In this document: positions 9,582 through 20,405 of the stretch, in pieces
Layout of the letters: every line of letters begins with the position of its first letter
How positions within the stretch are numbered: the first letter of the stretch is position 1
Source of the DNA: Suillus spraguei
Lineage: Eukaryota > Basidiomycota > Agaricomycetes > Boletales > Suillaceae
Assembly (NCBI GenBank): GCA_016800925.1
Contig: JABCPU010000914.1
Location: 1 to 21,593 of the forward strand
DNA length: 21,593 nucleotides
Direction: 5' to 3'
Program-made: the position numbers and the translations under genes
Notes under the pieces: model-generated
Databases searched by the model: none
Told to the model about the DNA's origin: nothing
What the model saw: only the letters and a program-made list of their open reading frames with translations

Positions 9582-11778
9582 TTAAAACATTTGAGCAAGC
9601 TTTTCCGTGTTAAATCCTTTGTGTCGAGGAACAACTTGACAAGGGAAGGGTAATGGATGGCTGGAGAAGTATTAGAATCAGACATGTACACAAAAATGCA
9701 GCTTACGAAGTGATGCCTGCAGTAAACTTCGGAATTACATTAACGACATTGCCTTGCTCGTCTGTGCATTTCTTGATATCAAAGATAGCAAGGATTGAGA
9801 CCATCGCAGACCAGACGGATGCATCCGCGATATATCGCCCGACGCCTATGAATCCCACGCTCAGAATCATTAACAAGGTAAATAAAACTGAGCGAGACTG
9901 ACAAATTCTGCGGCCCGCACCAAAGGCAAAGCTTACGGTGTCATCATTCAGCTTGCCATCGGCGCCGAAGAAGCGCTCGGGTTTGAATTCTTCTGGATTA
10001 GGATACTTGGCTTCGTTGCGTGTGATCGCCCTTTGAATGATAATGATCAGCGGCAAAAACGTTACAAGTCAGTTGATCAGCAAGTACACACCATGTGTTC
10101 GTTATAATCGTAGCCCCTGATGCATGTCAACCGATAAGCTACAAGTTATCAAACATGTCGCACCTTGCGGAATGAAGTATCCGTTGTAGACGTCGTTATT
10201 CGTGGCAGCGTGAGGAATGCCTGTGTCATTTACGTTTAGTTTGTCACTCACAGTGTATAATTCGTACGATACAAACTTAACGGTACAGCAGGGTGCCACC
10301 GGAGAACTTCGCGGAGAACAGCCTCTACATATGGTAGTGATGCTCTGTCCTCGAAATCCGGCAGCCTGACCGAACCGACCACAGAGTCGATCTCGGCCTG
10401 TGCGCGAGCTTGTACTTCTGGGTTTTGCAGCATCGTCAAGATGAAAATAAGTAGAGTTGACGAGGTCTGATAGAAAAACTGTTAGTAACGTTTTCGTGAG
10501 CACGACAATCACGATATGACTTACTGTCTCCGAGGCAGCTAAGAGGGGAACAATGATGTGAAAGGATCAACTTAAAAATATAAGAACATATCATACCTGC
10601 GAAGGCAGTCACAGCGCTCTCTTTGATTGCTTTGACGTACGTCTCAGACGCATTATCATCTTCAGCTTTTCTCAAAGAGTCAGCGACCATAGATGGGGAT
10701 GCCGAGCCTGACGCCTAGTTCACCTCAGATGAGATGGATGACTAATGGTAACAAATGCTTGAACCCACCATACTCTTTTCGACATACTGAAATGGGGCTT
10801 CGATCATGTCCTCGGCATACTTCGTAGATAAGATAGCTGTTCGCTTAAACGAAGCTCCAGGGAACCAGGACGGAATGTGCTGCACTGTATGTCTGTGAGA
10901 CATCAATTAATCACGAGGGAGCAAAGCTCACAAAAGGGGAATGCGCCGAGGAAAGCAGCAACTTCGGGTTTAATGGAAGACACCGCTAAGTTGACAGCTC
11001 TATCAACGATGGAAACGATGGGATCATCCCTTGGGACGGGTTCATAACCGTAAACAACGGACATAATAATAGAGGTTGAATGCCTAATCTGAGAAATCAG
11101 TATCAAAATAGTACACGTTGTATCAGTGCTCCTACGTCTGGATATGCGCCCTCCAGTTAACTGGGTCTTCAAGCAAGTTGTTCAACAACTCTTGCGCCTT
11201 GCGAAGCTGCATTGGTTGATATGTAAAAGCTGCTTCTGGGCGAAATGCTTGGTGAAACAATCGTCGGTGAAGCCTCCAACGATCATTATACTTGATCATG
11301 ACAGAATTGAATGACCACCCAAAACTGCCGTGATTCGGTAAATCTGGCAATTGCATGCGAGAAACTAGACGTACAAGTCATTCGTCAGGCACATGATGCC
11401 AGGCCTGTCGGAGTAGTTGTTGGAGCGCCTCTCTAATAGGTCCTTCGCGACTTTCTCAGTGTTGATCAAAATGATCTCCTGGTTAAGCAGACGAGAGTAC
11501 ACCAATTCACCTGGAAATAAATCGTGAGGATTATTTGTGTATTGCAGGACCATATCCAATATCTTACCGTACGCAGCACCCCAATGCGTGTATGTGACCC
11601 ATGGCTCATCAATCTTGAGACCAAGCACATTACCCACTACTGGGAGAGGCTTGGGGCCTGGAGGAAGGGGAAGACCTCCTGGATTTCTCTTCTTATGTGA
11701 CCACCAGCTGACTAGGCCACATACTACGGCAGACATGGCAGCGAGAGCTGGAATACGGTAGTCCGCTAATGTAGACAT
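9582..11778 (-). CDS. Cytochrome P450 monooxygenase (second of two), intact
   Basis: This is a complete 517-aa haem-thiolate monooxygenase. Thirteen exons join in phase (minus strand): 11778-11568, 11510-11375, 11324-11136, 11083-10932, 10884-10769, 10714-10597, 10538-10525, 10466-10277, 10220-10164, 10116-10092, 10030-9903, 9845-9707 and 9660-9582. The N-terminus has a membrane anchor (MSAVVCGLVSWW), then the proline hinge GGLPLPPGPKPLPVVGN. WRLHRRLFHQAFRP is the C-helix. The I-helix motif is AAASETTSS (about 306-314), with Ala in place of the usual Gly. The K-helix ExxR is EVLR (365-368), PERF is intact (FKPERFF), and the haem loop is FAFGAGRRICVG with Cys 446 split by an intron. The tail ends EKLAQMF. 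Basidiomycete relatives are often auto-named O-methylsterigmatocystin oxidoreductase-like; the substrate is unknown. Exons of 14 and 25 nt are present. It is convergent with the Ser-rich gene and head to head with SNU66. Confidence 0.95.
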
Positions 11779-12356
11779 GAGGATGGCCTGAAAAAAGTCA
11801 AGGTCCGAGAAAGGGTCAAAAGAACTCGCGCTCCATATGCGCCTTGGGCAGTCCGGCTATAAGTAAGAAAAGATGTTTATGTGACAAACGAGTCCATATA
11901 GTTGGTAGTGTGTGCATGTAAGTAATGTAAAGATCTGAGTGTGTTTCATTTCAAATTGCCGGCCTCGAGGCATAGATCATGTGCCCACGTAATAAATGAG
12001 AAGATATGGGTCAATTTTTGGTCATCTGATCGAATCTAGTACTTATGTAATAAGTTAAAGCCAGTATTTTCATGTGCGATGTACTCATAGCCCTAGTACT
12101 AGCTACGTAGAAGTACTAATAGAGATATAATGGAACCGTAACCTAATCTTTGCATTGGAATCGGTACGCCTCTCAATTTACTAAAGGACCAAAAACATAT
12201 ATGGGTATGTATGTCAGCCAAATTGGGAATTACGCAAAAACTCACAATGACTAATGAGGCAGCACGCACTCGATTGTCAACTACATACTCAGGGAAGTTC
12301 ACTGTGTTCTGTTAGCTCCTCTAGTACTCAGTTATTGCTCGTCATTCCAAACCACA
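11779..12356. promoter_or_regulatory. Shared upstream region of the second P450 and SNU66
   Basis: This 578-bp stretch separates two divergent start codons and so must hold both promoters. I see no clear TATA box for either gene. A 10-nt palindrome, CTAGTACTAG, lies at 12093-12102; its significance is unknown. Confidence 0.45.
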
Positions 12357-15185
12357 ATGTCAATGGAGGAAAGCATCAGTCTTGAGGAGACCAACAAGAT
12401 CCGTATCTCTCTTGGTCTCAAGCCTCTTACAGATGATTCTGCGCCAGCCGACGACAAAGAAAAGCAGGCGGAGGATAATTATGCAAAGCAGCGCGAGCGA
12501 CAGATGAAAGAGAGAGAAACAAAGTATTTACATGGTTCGTTTCTGAGTATACGACTTGTTCTGATTGACGTCTCTCTTTTTCAGGCAAATATTTGACCGT
12601 ATAGCAAAGTGAGTTTATACTGGCTTTTCGACCTCAGCCAATGCCTATTACTCATTTTGCAACCACAGGGTGAGGAACAGACGAGAACTCCATACCTCCC
12701 TCAAGGGTGCAACACTTGGTGATCCCGACGACGATACAGAAGACACCCTGAAGTGGATCAAGAAAGCCAAGAAGCGTGACAAGGAGCTGGCGAAGAAAAG
12801 GCAGCAGGAACTTGAGAGCTTGGATAGAGCTTTTCAGGGTGACGACTATACGGAAAGTGCGTGTGGTTCTTGTAACATGGCAAATGACTTGCCTGATAGT
12901 CTATCTGCAGAGGACTTGGTTGGTCTCAAAGTCAGCCACGACTTTGAAGACCTCGGAGAAGGCGATGCCCGTATTCTCACTCTCAAAGATAGCCGTATTC
13001 TTGACAACGAGGGTGCGTCCAATGCGAGCCTTACTACAATGCTATTGTTTCTAATCTCATCCATCCAGAGGATGAACTTCAGAATGTCGAGATGGCCGAA
13101 GAGGAGCGCACTCGTAAGAATAATGAACTGAAAATTAAAAGACGGGATTACACCGGTTACGATGATGACGAATTTGGACATGGCAAGGCTGGAATGAAGA
13201 GATCAATTCTGGCGAAATATGATGAGGATATTGAAGGTCCTAGGGAAACTGTACGTATGTTTTATTCATAATGTTCCACCACAATTAATCCTTTACCTAT
13301 TTTTCAGGATTTCCGTTTGGGCAATTCTGTTACGTCTACCACGATCAGTGGCGTTGACGCGAAACCAGAAGTAGCAAGTGTAAATAAGTCTTTACTGTCA
13401 ATAGATTACGCCAGTAAGTTCTTATCTTTGCTGTGTACCTTGCCTTTTGTTGATATATCCCTATTAGAAAATTTGGAAACACGTGATTACCTGCAAGAGG
13501 GAGATGTAGGTTTCAAGAAGCCAAAGGTAAGCGCCGCTTAACCTTGTTCACTATGTGATGTGATTGATGAAACTTTTCATCCATATCCATTAGACCAAAA
13601 AGAAACGTTCATCGCGTCGTGCCCCCATTGATGGCGATGAGAATATTATGGAGGTTGATGAGAAACCGGTTGTACCTAGGCCACGTGAGTTAGACGCCAA
13701 CTTTGTCGATGACGATGAGCTACAAGCAGCCCTTGCTCGGTCCCGAAGAGCGAAGCTTCACAAACCCAAGAAATTGTCTCCGGAAGAGATTGCCCGTAAA
13801 GGTAAGTCGGACTTGTTCCCTCGTGGGCTTTAGTGACCGTTTTTAGTCGCAGAAGAACGCAGCCGAGAGCAGTCAAATCAAGCAGATGATACTTTACAGA
13901 TAGATGATGCAGATGATGGCAACGCTAATGGTTTGACATTCGACGATACCTCGGAATTCGTTCGGGCTATCTCATACAACACGGCTGCAGTCAAGACAGA
14001 GCCTGCAGAGGAATCAGTGACTGCCAAACAGACATCACCTTCTCGTGACCTTTCAGTGGCTGCAGGTGACGAAGCCCTCGATGAAATTGAAGCTGGTGAG
14101 GTTGTCAAGGAAGAGGAGTACGAAGATATGATGGAAGTCATCGCTGAAGCGGAGGAGAAGACCACCGCAGTGAACGATGATGTCGAGGTCGGGACATCAG
14201 GGGAAAAGACGTTTGGGTCTGGTATGGCGGCCACCCTTTCACTTCTCCGGCAGCAGGGTGTATTGGCGCTGCCATCGGCAGATCAAACTGCACGAGAGGA
14301 TATTCAATTACATAGGGATCGATTCCTTGCCGAATATCGTTCTCGACAAACTCAACGCGAAACAGATCGCTTACAGTCTCGCAGTGGTAACAAAGACCAA
14401 GCGACTCGAGAATACGAGAATCGACTCCGAGAACAACAAGAGGCCCGCGCGCAGCTGGAGCTATTCAAAGATTACAAGCCTGACGTGGAAATTGTCTATT
14501 ACGATGAGTACGGCCGTGTGCTGACACCAAAGGAGTCATGGAAAGCGTTGTCCCATAAATTCCATGGCAAGGGCTCCGGGAAGATGAAGACGGAGAAGAG
14601 GTTAAAGAAAATTGCGGAGGAGAAGAAGCAAGCAGCTATGGCAAGTGGTGATACCCCCCTCAGCATGAACCGTGCCTTCCAGATCCGCCAGGAGAAAACT
14701 GGTCAAGCTCACTTCGTACTGTCTGTGGGTAACAGGGGGTACGTTCACTTTGTTTGTCCTATTGCTGCTCTAATTGGATTATCACGGTATAGTGCTGTTC
14801 CTCAAGCGTCGGAGTTTTTGGACCCTCAGCCGCTCTCGAAGGGCAAGACTGAAAAGGCGAAGAGTAAAAGAAGGACTCGGGGAAGGCCGGTGCTTCATTG
14901 CTCGAGTCTACTGGTTTCATGACGCTACCAGCGCCACATTTGCAGTCTCACCTCAATTCCCAAAGTCCTGCCCCATCGGGATTTTCATCTGTTATACCTC
15001 CGAGTGGATCGAATTCACCCCCAGTTATGAAGCCAGGCTTTTCTCGCATATCGTCAGCTGCGGACACACCGACACAAACAGGTACTCCTGTGCCGTCGGA
15101 CCGGACGAAGGTAGCTTTTGGCTTTGGAGCGAAGAGGAAAGCGGCAGAGGACTTTATGGATCCGCCTCCCTCCAAGAGAAGATGA
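12357..15185 (+). CDS. SNU66: SART-1/Snu66 family U4/U6.U5 tri-snRNP splicing factor
   Basis: This nuclear protein of the U4/U6.U5 tri-snRNP is needed for spliceosome assembly. Ten exons: 12357-12523, 12585-12608, 12669-12856, 12911-13012, 13069-13250, 13308-13413, 13468-13526, 13594-13801, 13847-14738 and 14793-15185, about 773 aa. Family marks in order are SLEETNKIRISLGLKPL at the N-terminus, LKGATLGDPDDD, KKAKKRDKELAKKRQQELE, ILTLKDSRILDNE, GHGKAGMKRSILAKYDED, RDYLQEGDVGFKKPK, DEIEAGE, MAATLSLLRQQG, DVEIVYYDEYGRVLTPKE, FHGKGSGKMKTEKRLKK and the C-terminal FGFGAKRKAAEDFMDPPPSK. The protein is highly charged with basic/acidic alternation. A 24-nt exon 2 is present, and intron 3 (54 nt) is open in frame. 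In the last exon the frame slips once at the A run 14866-14869: one more A would link TEKAKSK to KDSGKAGASLLES. Since the gene is expected to be essential, this is probably a sequencing indel. Confidence 0.93.
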
Positions 15186-15852
15186 GTTTAATTAATGTCT
15201 TGTTGGTGTAATTATTATCCCGCTCTTGTTTATCCTCTCAGAATGCAGGGCGTATTAGGCTGGGGTGCCTATGATCTGGAGAACTTTATCGTATACTTCC
15301 TACAGCATGAACAGTCGCTCAAGACCGTTGAAGTTGTACAAGCACTTCTGTACCTAGCGGCGGAGATATATTCTGGTCACCGCCGGCATATTAAGAAAAT
15401 TATTTCCCGACAAGTATACTGAACGATAAAGCTAGTGGGAAGCCCTAGTATTAAACGCAAAAAAAATTACTACCGCCGAAAAGATGTGCATCATGATGAG
15501 CATGCCGGCTGGCCGGAACGAGGCCGAGGCAACTATGGGGTATCCCAATCGAGGGTCTAAAATTGGACCGCAAATAACTACCCAAATTTTGAGCAAATCG
15601 TACGAGGCAATCCGATATCGCAACTTGCAATTGGTCCCTTACGGTTCAGAATAATCTAGGTGACGCGAGGACGAGGCGAGCAACATAACAGTCTAGAAGT
15701 ACTACGTGGGGCATCATTATTCATATTGCTAGGCCAGAATCTAGAAAATTCGCTTAGCCATTTTTATTCATTGTTGGAGCGACACAACGTCAGAGGTGCC
15801 CATGCTAAGCCACTTTTGTAAGTCGTTATCATAACTTGCGGATTCTTATTAG
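15186..15852. other. Intergenic stretch after SNU66
   Basis: The stretch contains the SNU66 3' flank. Short open frames such as 15195-15422 have no recognisable motif. The 5' part of the unknown gene that follows may begin here; a possible start is the ATG at 15802. Confidence 0.35.
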
Positions 15853-18069
15853 TACAACGACTGCCGACCGCATGCAGGGAAACCGTCGACACGTACCACA
15901 AGCTGCGAAACAATCGTGGGTCCACGCGTGACATGACATCGAAGGCCATAGTACAAATGGCAGGATGCACCCGCCTATCGACTCGGATATGAAGAAAGTT
16001 TCAAACGAATTCATGACTTTAATCAGGTACGAGGGTTCTGGAAAAGTACTGGAGACCAGCGCCCTTCGAGATTGCGGAAAAGCCCCAACTTGCCTGGTCT
16101 GGACAGTAGAACAAACATTCAATGATAAGCCCTACTATGGCCGCCACCTACAGAGTGTTACACGAGGCAATGAAGAATTGGAGAGATCAGGCAATCATCA
16201 ATTTACTCCTAAATGTCGTACATAAGACTTATGGCACTGGCAGGTTAAGTTATGTGAGTTGAGTACTAGGCTAGTAGCTTATGCTAATGGCATCGGGGTT
16301 CTTCTTTATTTACGACAAATTACGGCTAGTCATACGGACATACAACATGCTGATACAACGCACCTGCTTGATATTGACAATACCGGAATTCCCTGATCTT
16401 TTGTATTTCCGTTACAGCTGTCCGTCTCTAGAGGTTGAGGGGGCTTACCACTCTATCGATTCTCGGGAATGTGCTTGGATGAGGCAAATTGCAATACTGT
16501 ACGTCTCAGTCGAGTGTTCAAGATGTGAATGCATTACGAAGGCGACACAACCATTCTCGGATAGAATTCCGAGGAGCTTGTTCATACACTTCTCGACCAG
16601 CGGCGTGTTTTGGAGTGCATTCTGACCGTAGCATCAGTACACTGTACGTCCATATTTATTACTCAGTCCGTCTTCAATAACACAAAATTCTCATACTTTT
16701 GGGATAGATTTCATCACAGTGTTGCTGCTCTATGGGGACCTGTTGCAGAAACGTTTGTTTTGGTTTGACGGGGACCATCTGGCTTTTGAATCATCTGAAT
16801 ACAAACAGGAACATTACTACCTCATAGGATTCAGCCAGGAAGCCTGTCGCGAATACCAGTCCATGCGACTCTCAGGAGTCCACCAATTGTTTCCCCAAGT
16901 CAGTACCCAGCGCACTGCGTTGATCGGAGTGATCCCATTCTTGTGAGTCCTTCCTGAATGCGCAAGTACTTCGACAATGTCATTCTCCTAGTACAATGCT
17001 TTCCCTTGTAGTTTCTGGGGGGAATGTACAAGCGCCGGACTGGAGAGTCGCTCGCAACATCGTTTAATGAACTTACAGAGTATATGAAGCTTACTATTTT
17101 GTAATAGATGTCACGTTTCTCGTGGTGGGACGACACGACAGTCCCTTGTCGAGGATCTTTTAGGCAGGTAGTATGCGGCAACATCGTCACCGTTGAAGAC
17201 AAAGGCGTTATAAGGCAGTTGCTGCAACTGTATTCTTGGTACGTTTATGCATTCATGGACAGAATTTTATGACATTCACGAGAAAGGTGTCACAAAAGTG
17301 GAGCTGAAACTGTAAGCCAAAGTCAAAATTTGTCTGGCTCCTCCCTGTCTCTCGTCAGGGAGACTCAAGTTTGCGTATGTTCCTGCTCGCTATATATGGA
17401 CCTTCATCCAGAGGTCTAAATTGAGGTCCGTCCAAAGTATGAATATGCACCCCTTTTTCTCTCTAGTATTTTCTCGTCAGACATCGATAGGATGACAGTC
17501 GTCTCCATGATTCCATGAGAAAAGCTTTCTTGTACCGAAGCAGTGTATCTTCAGACTCTACGGTGGCGGCCGACGTTCCTCGGAGGGACTCGTGATATCG
17601 ATAAAACTAAAAAGTGCTTCCAAGAAATTGTGCTATGAATACAACTTGAAGCAATGTCCACAACGACATGGCGTGGAATCTGAATACAATCATTGATGCC
17701 AATCGACTATACCAAATCCTTATCTCAGGTGTCATTAATGTTGTAAACACGTGGTAAGTCATTTGCAGGATTGATTCACCATTTGGCTTGAAGAATCACA
17801 AGGCGATCACACATATAAATCCACGATTTATTGAGCTTCAAGCCAGAACGGCATCTGTCAGCCAATGCTGGGATGTTCAAGATGTCAAACAGAAACAGAC
17901 AGAAGTGCGGGTGCCCCAGACTGTATATCGCAAATCAGAGCATTTGAACCTCTCCAGTTTGGCAATGTTGCGCATTGGAAAGGGACGGCGACGCAACATT
18001 GATCACTTTAGTAAGCGAGCAAAAACCTCTCATATAACCATTGAACCTCACTCTGCAAATGCAGAATGA
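15853..18069 (+). CDS. Uncharacterised multi-exon gene, partly frame-broken
   Basis: I do not recognise the family. The core is well supported because reading phase is kept across successive exons with good splice sites: 16565-16643, 16708-16942, 16992-17061, 17108-17238, 17287-17311 and 17359-17413, with introns of 46-64 nt. It includes EELVHTLLDQRRVLECILTV, a hydrophobic FITVLLLYGDLL, FSQEACREYQSMRLSGVHQL, SGGNVQAPDWRVARNI and CGNIVTVEDKGVIRQLLQL. Upstream coding-like blocks in the same direction are GYEESFKRIHDFNQVRGFWK (about 15977-16036), AATYRVLHEAMKNWRDQAII (about 16142-16201) and VAYANGIGVLLYLRQITA (about 16270-16325). They need an extra base near 16121 to join. Downstream, a block CTEAVYLQTLRWRPTFLGGT follows an in-frame TGA at 17516. 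A basic tail (GKGRRRNIDHFSKRAKT) ends at TGA 18067-18069. Boundaries are approximate. It may be a pseudogene or suffer from sequence errors. Confidence 0.5.
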
Positions 18070-18331
18070 TTGATTTGCGCGAGCAACAGGGCTGAGCAGG
18101 CGGCCCTTACACAACGTCAGACCACGCGAAGATCGGAAACAACACAAACAATGTGATTGAGTGGAGATTGACCATGATAGATATATGGAAGCTTCGAGTA
18201 TGAGCAGTGTAAAATACATAATGCAATATAAAGGTTGACCTTTATGTCTCCCATCAACACGAATGATGTTTGAATCCAAAACAGCACCCGCAGATCGTAA
18301 ATATTCCTGTCCACTGGGGACTGAGAATTGT

Positions 18332-19746
18332 CTATGAATGAGGCGCTGGTATCTGATCCTCAGCATGAGATGAGCCAACAACCATCTGCCAGAGCTCGGG
18401 GCCATCCCGTATCAGAGCCTGAAATAGGAAAGTGCATAAGACGAAGAGGCAAAAGTTAAAGCAACGGGGGAGCACGTACGATGACAACTTCTACGGCAAT
18501 AAGGCGATGATAACGAGCTCCATCCGGTGAGTAGATGACTACAGAAAGGTTAGCATGCGTCCAGTCTTTGACGTCAAATAACACACCTCCGTAAGTAGCT
18601 GACGGAGAGTTGATTGCACCTGGTTGGACAATTAGTTTTATGGATTGCTTTACCTTGGAAGTCTCACCTCTGTGGCATATGTGATTTTCTCATTGACCGC
18701 GTTGGTTCTCGCCTTCACTTCGAGAGCCGCGGTCATCGATTTAAAGAAACCTTCCAGATATTGTATGACCGATGTGGATCGTGATCACTACGCCAACCTT
18801 CTAATTCAGGCTCAGTCCAGTACAAGTCTGGGTGTCAGAGAAGTTCTCCTGTTGAGGTTAAGGCCCTGGGCGAAACTTCATGAGTGCTCCGAGCTTCTTG
18901 ATGAGGGCTTCCCTGCTTAGACCAGGCTTTCCCGTTTTCTCGAGGGAGTGGGGGAGAAGTGCTACAGATGAGAGATAGTCCTCGAGTGATTCTTCAAGAC
19001 CTGAAAGAGCTGTAGACGTGACAGTGCTTGGGAGAATGTATATCGTGCCAGAAGGGTCTCTGCGGGAGTGCAGGGGAAGCTGGTGGTACGGCAGGAGCAT
19101 TTTCAGAGTACTCGAGTGCGCTACACGTCCCAAGTATAATTAAATCTCCTTGTATTCGAGTTTTCTGACAATGGGTTTTTTGTAAGTGAAATTGGCATGA
19201 GTGGTTGGTTACCCACTCTGTTGGATCTGTCACAAATTCCAGTTCCTCTGTCTCTGGATCCCTTAACCGGCCAACCTCGCTAGGGGCAAGGACTTCTCGT
19301 GCAAATCGTCGTGCTTCCGCCTCTCCAAGGCCCCAGCACACAAAACTTCCATTTGAAAACACAAAAATCTCGCCCCCGTCGCCCCAGTTGGAACCCACCA
19401 GGCATCGTGAAGCGTCTGAGCATCCGGAAGACGAGCGTAGTCTTGACAATAAGTAGCGTTCCGCTGTTGCAAGAGTAATCACAGGCTTGATAGAACTTCT
19501 AGTAGGTGTCGGGTTAGAGCGAATGGGTATCGATGCAGATGCACTACGACGAAGTGGTGTGCTGGCTTTTGGCTTGTGCTTTGGTGCTTCTGAAGGCTCT
19601 ACGTCTGCAGAAGCTGAGAGAGCACGGGCATAGAGGAACCGATGGCTACGATGTACTGCTGCAGACGCAAGACTAGTATGATTAAAGTATGAACACAAGT
19701 TTCCACGAAGACTATCAGTCCTGAGTGCTCTGCGGAAACCGTTCAT
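18332..19746 (-). CDS. RMND1: DUF155 family mitochondrial protein (RMND1/Mrx10-like)
   Basis: The family comprises mitochondrial inner-membrane proteins linked to mitochondrial translation; yeast Mrx10 belongs to it. Exons (minus): 19746-19213, 19164-18798, 18750-18668, 18619-18587, 18538-18480 and 18418-18332, about 388 aa after frame correction. The N-terminus is Arg/Ser-rich with few acidic residues (MNGFRRALRTDSLRGN), as in a mitochondrial presequence. The DUF155 domain shows GGEIFVFSNGSFVCWGLG, DPETEELEFVTDPTE, RIQGDLIILGT, PGLSREALIKKLGALMKF and EVKARTNAVNEKITYA. A C-terminal membrane segment follows (ELVIIAL, AVEVVIALIRDGPELW). The frame is broken by six single-base indels, at about 19064, 19016, 18866, 18848, 18831 and 18497. 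The conserved sequence resumes each time, so errors in the sequence are likelier than decay. The first intron (48 nt) is open in frame. The gene is convergent with the unknown gene. Confidence 0.85.
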
Positions 19747-20405
19747 GGAGAGATGGGTACAAGTGCAAACTCAAAGCTGAACCTTTAAGTTATGGATGCA
19801 GAATTGAACGTGCTACTTAGTGAAGAAAGTTGACGAGGTCCACCGGCAATATAAAAGTTATAGCTACCGGCCGAGAGGCTTCGTCACGTATCATTAATAT
19901 TCACGAATCCCTACTTATAAACCAGTTTGCAAGAGTGTCATGAGATGACGGTGTTGCTCGACAATCTTCAATCTATGATAATTTACCCACAGAATTGAAG
20001 TGTCTGTCCACCGAAATAAAAATGCCTGATCCAAGTATGCGCGAAAACTTTCAATGGCGCAGAGGTGGCACATCAATGCATCGCCAACCACGAGGTCGTC
20101 AAACAGTGATCGGCTTTCCATACTTACTCCACCTGTTTGGTGGTAGGACTCATGGTCAGCCGTGGCTCTTCAGTTAATTACACGAATGCCTCCCTCCACT
20201 GAAAATTACTGTGGGTATACCTGAATCAGGCCGTATGATCAATCAAGACAACAAGTTTGACCATTATCCTTTCAGTATCGAAGGGCAGCAACAAGGAGAA
20301 GGAGCGTGCCGTTGTCGAAACAAGCTCTGGCTGGTATGTATGCTGTAGGATAGATATACAAAGGAGTGCGAGGACACTTGCTATGGAAATTTATCAAAGC
20401 GAACA
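19747..20405. other. Intergenic stretch between the DUF155 gene and COX11
   Basis: The stretch holds the promoter of the DUF155 gene and the 3' flank of COX11, both on the minus strand. Open frames on either strand (for example 19915-20121 minus) carry no motif I recognise. Confidence 0.4.

Noticed and set aside
9661..9706. Stop codon of P450-2 at the TAA directly after GITS
   Set aside because: The TAA lies in a 46-nt intron; splicing it adds the typical P450 tail (HPLPFPCQVVPRHKG) and a stop at 9584-9582.
3031..11778. A secondary-metabolite cluster formed by the two P450s
   Set aside because: No synthase, terpene cyclase, transporter or regulator is seen, and the genes between them are RNase H2A and an unknown Ser-rich protein.
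15829..16122. Minus-strand open frame of 97 codons
   Set aside because: It is the antisense shadow of the coding-like plus-strand blocks of the unknown gene.
19915..20121. Minus-strand open frame between DUF155 and COX11
   Set aside because: No motif; lies in a short intergenic stretch that must hold a promoter and a 3' UTR.
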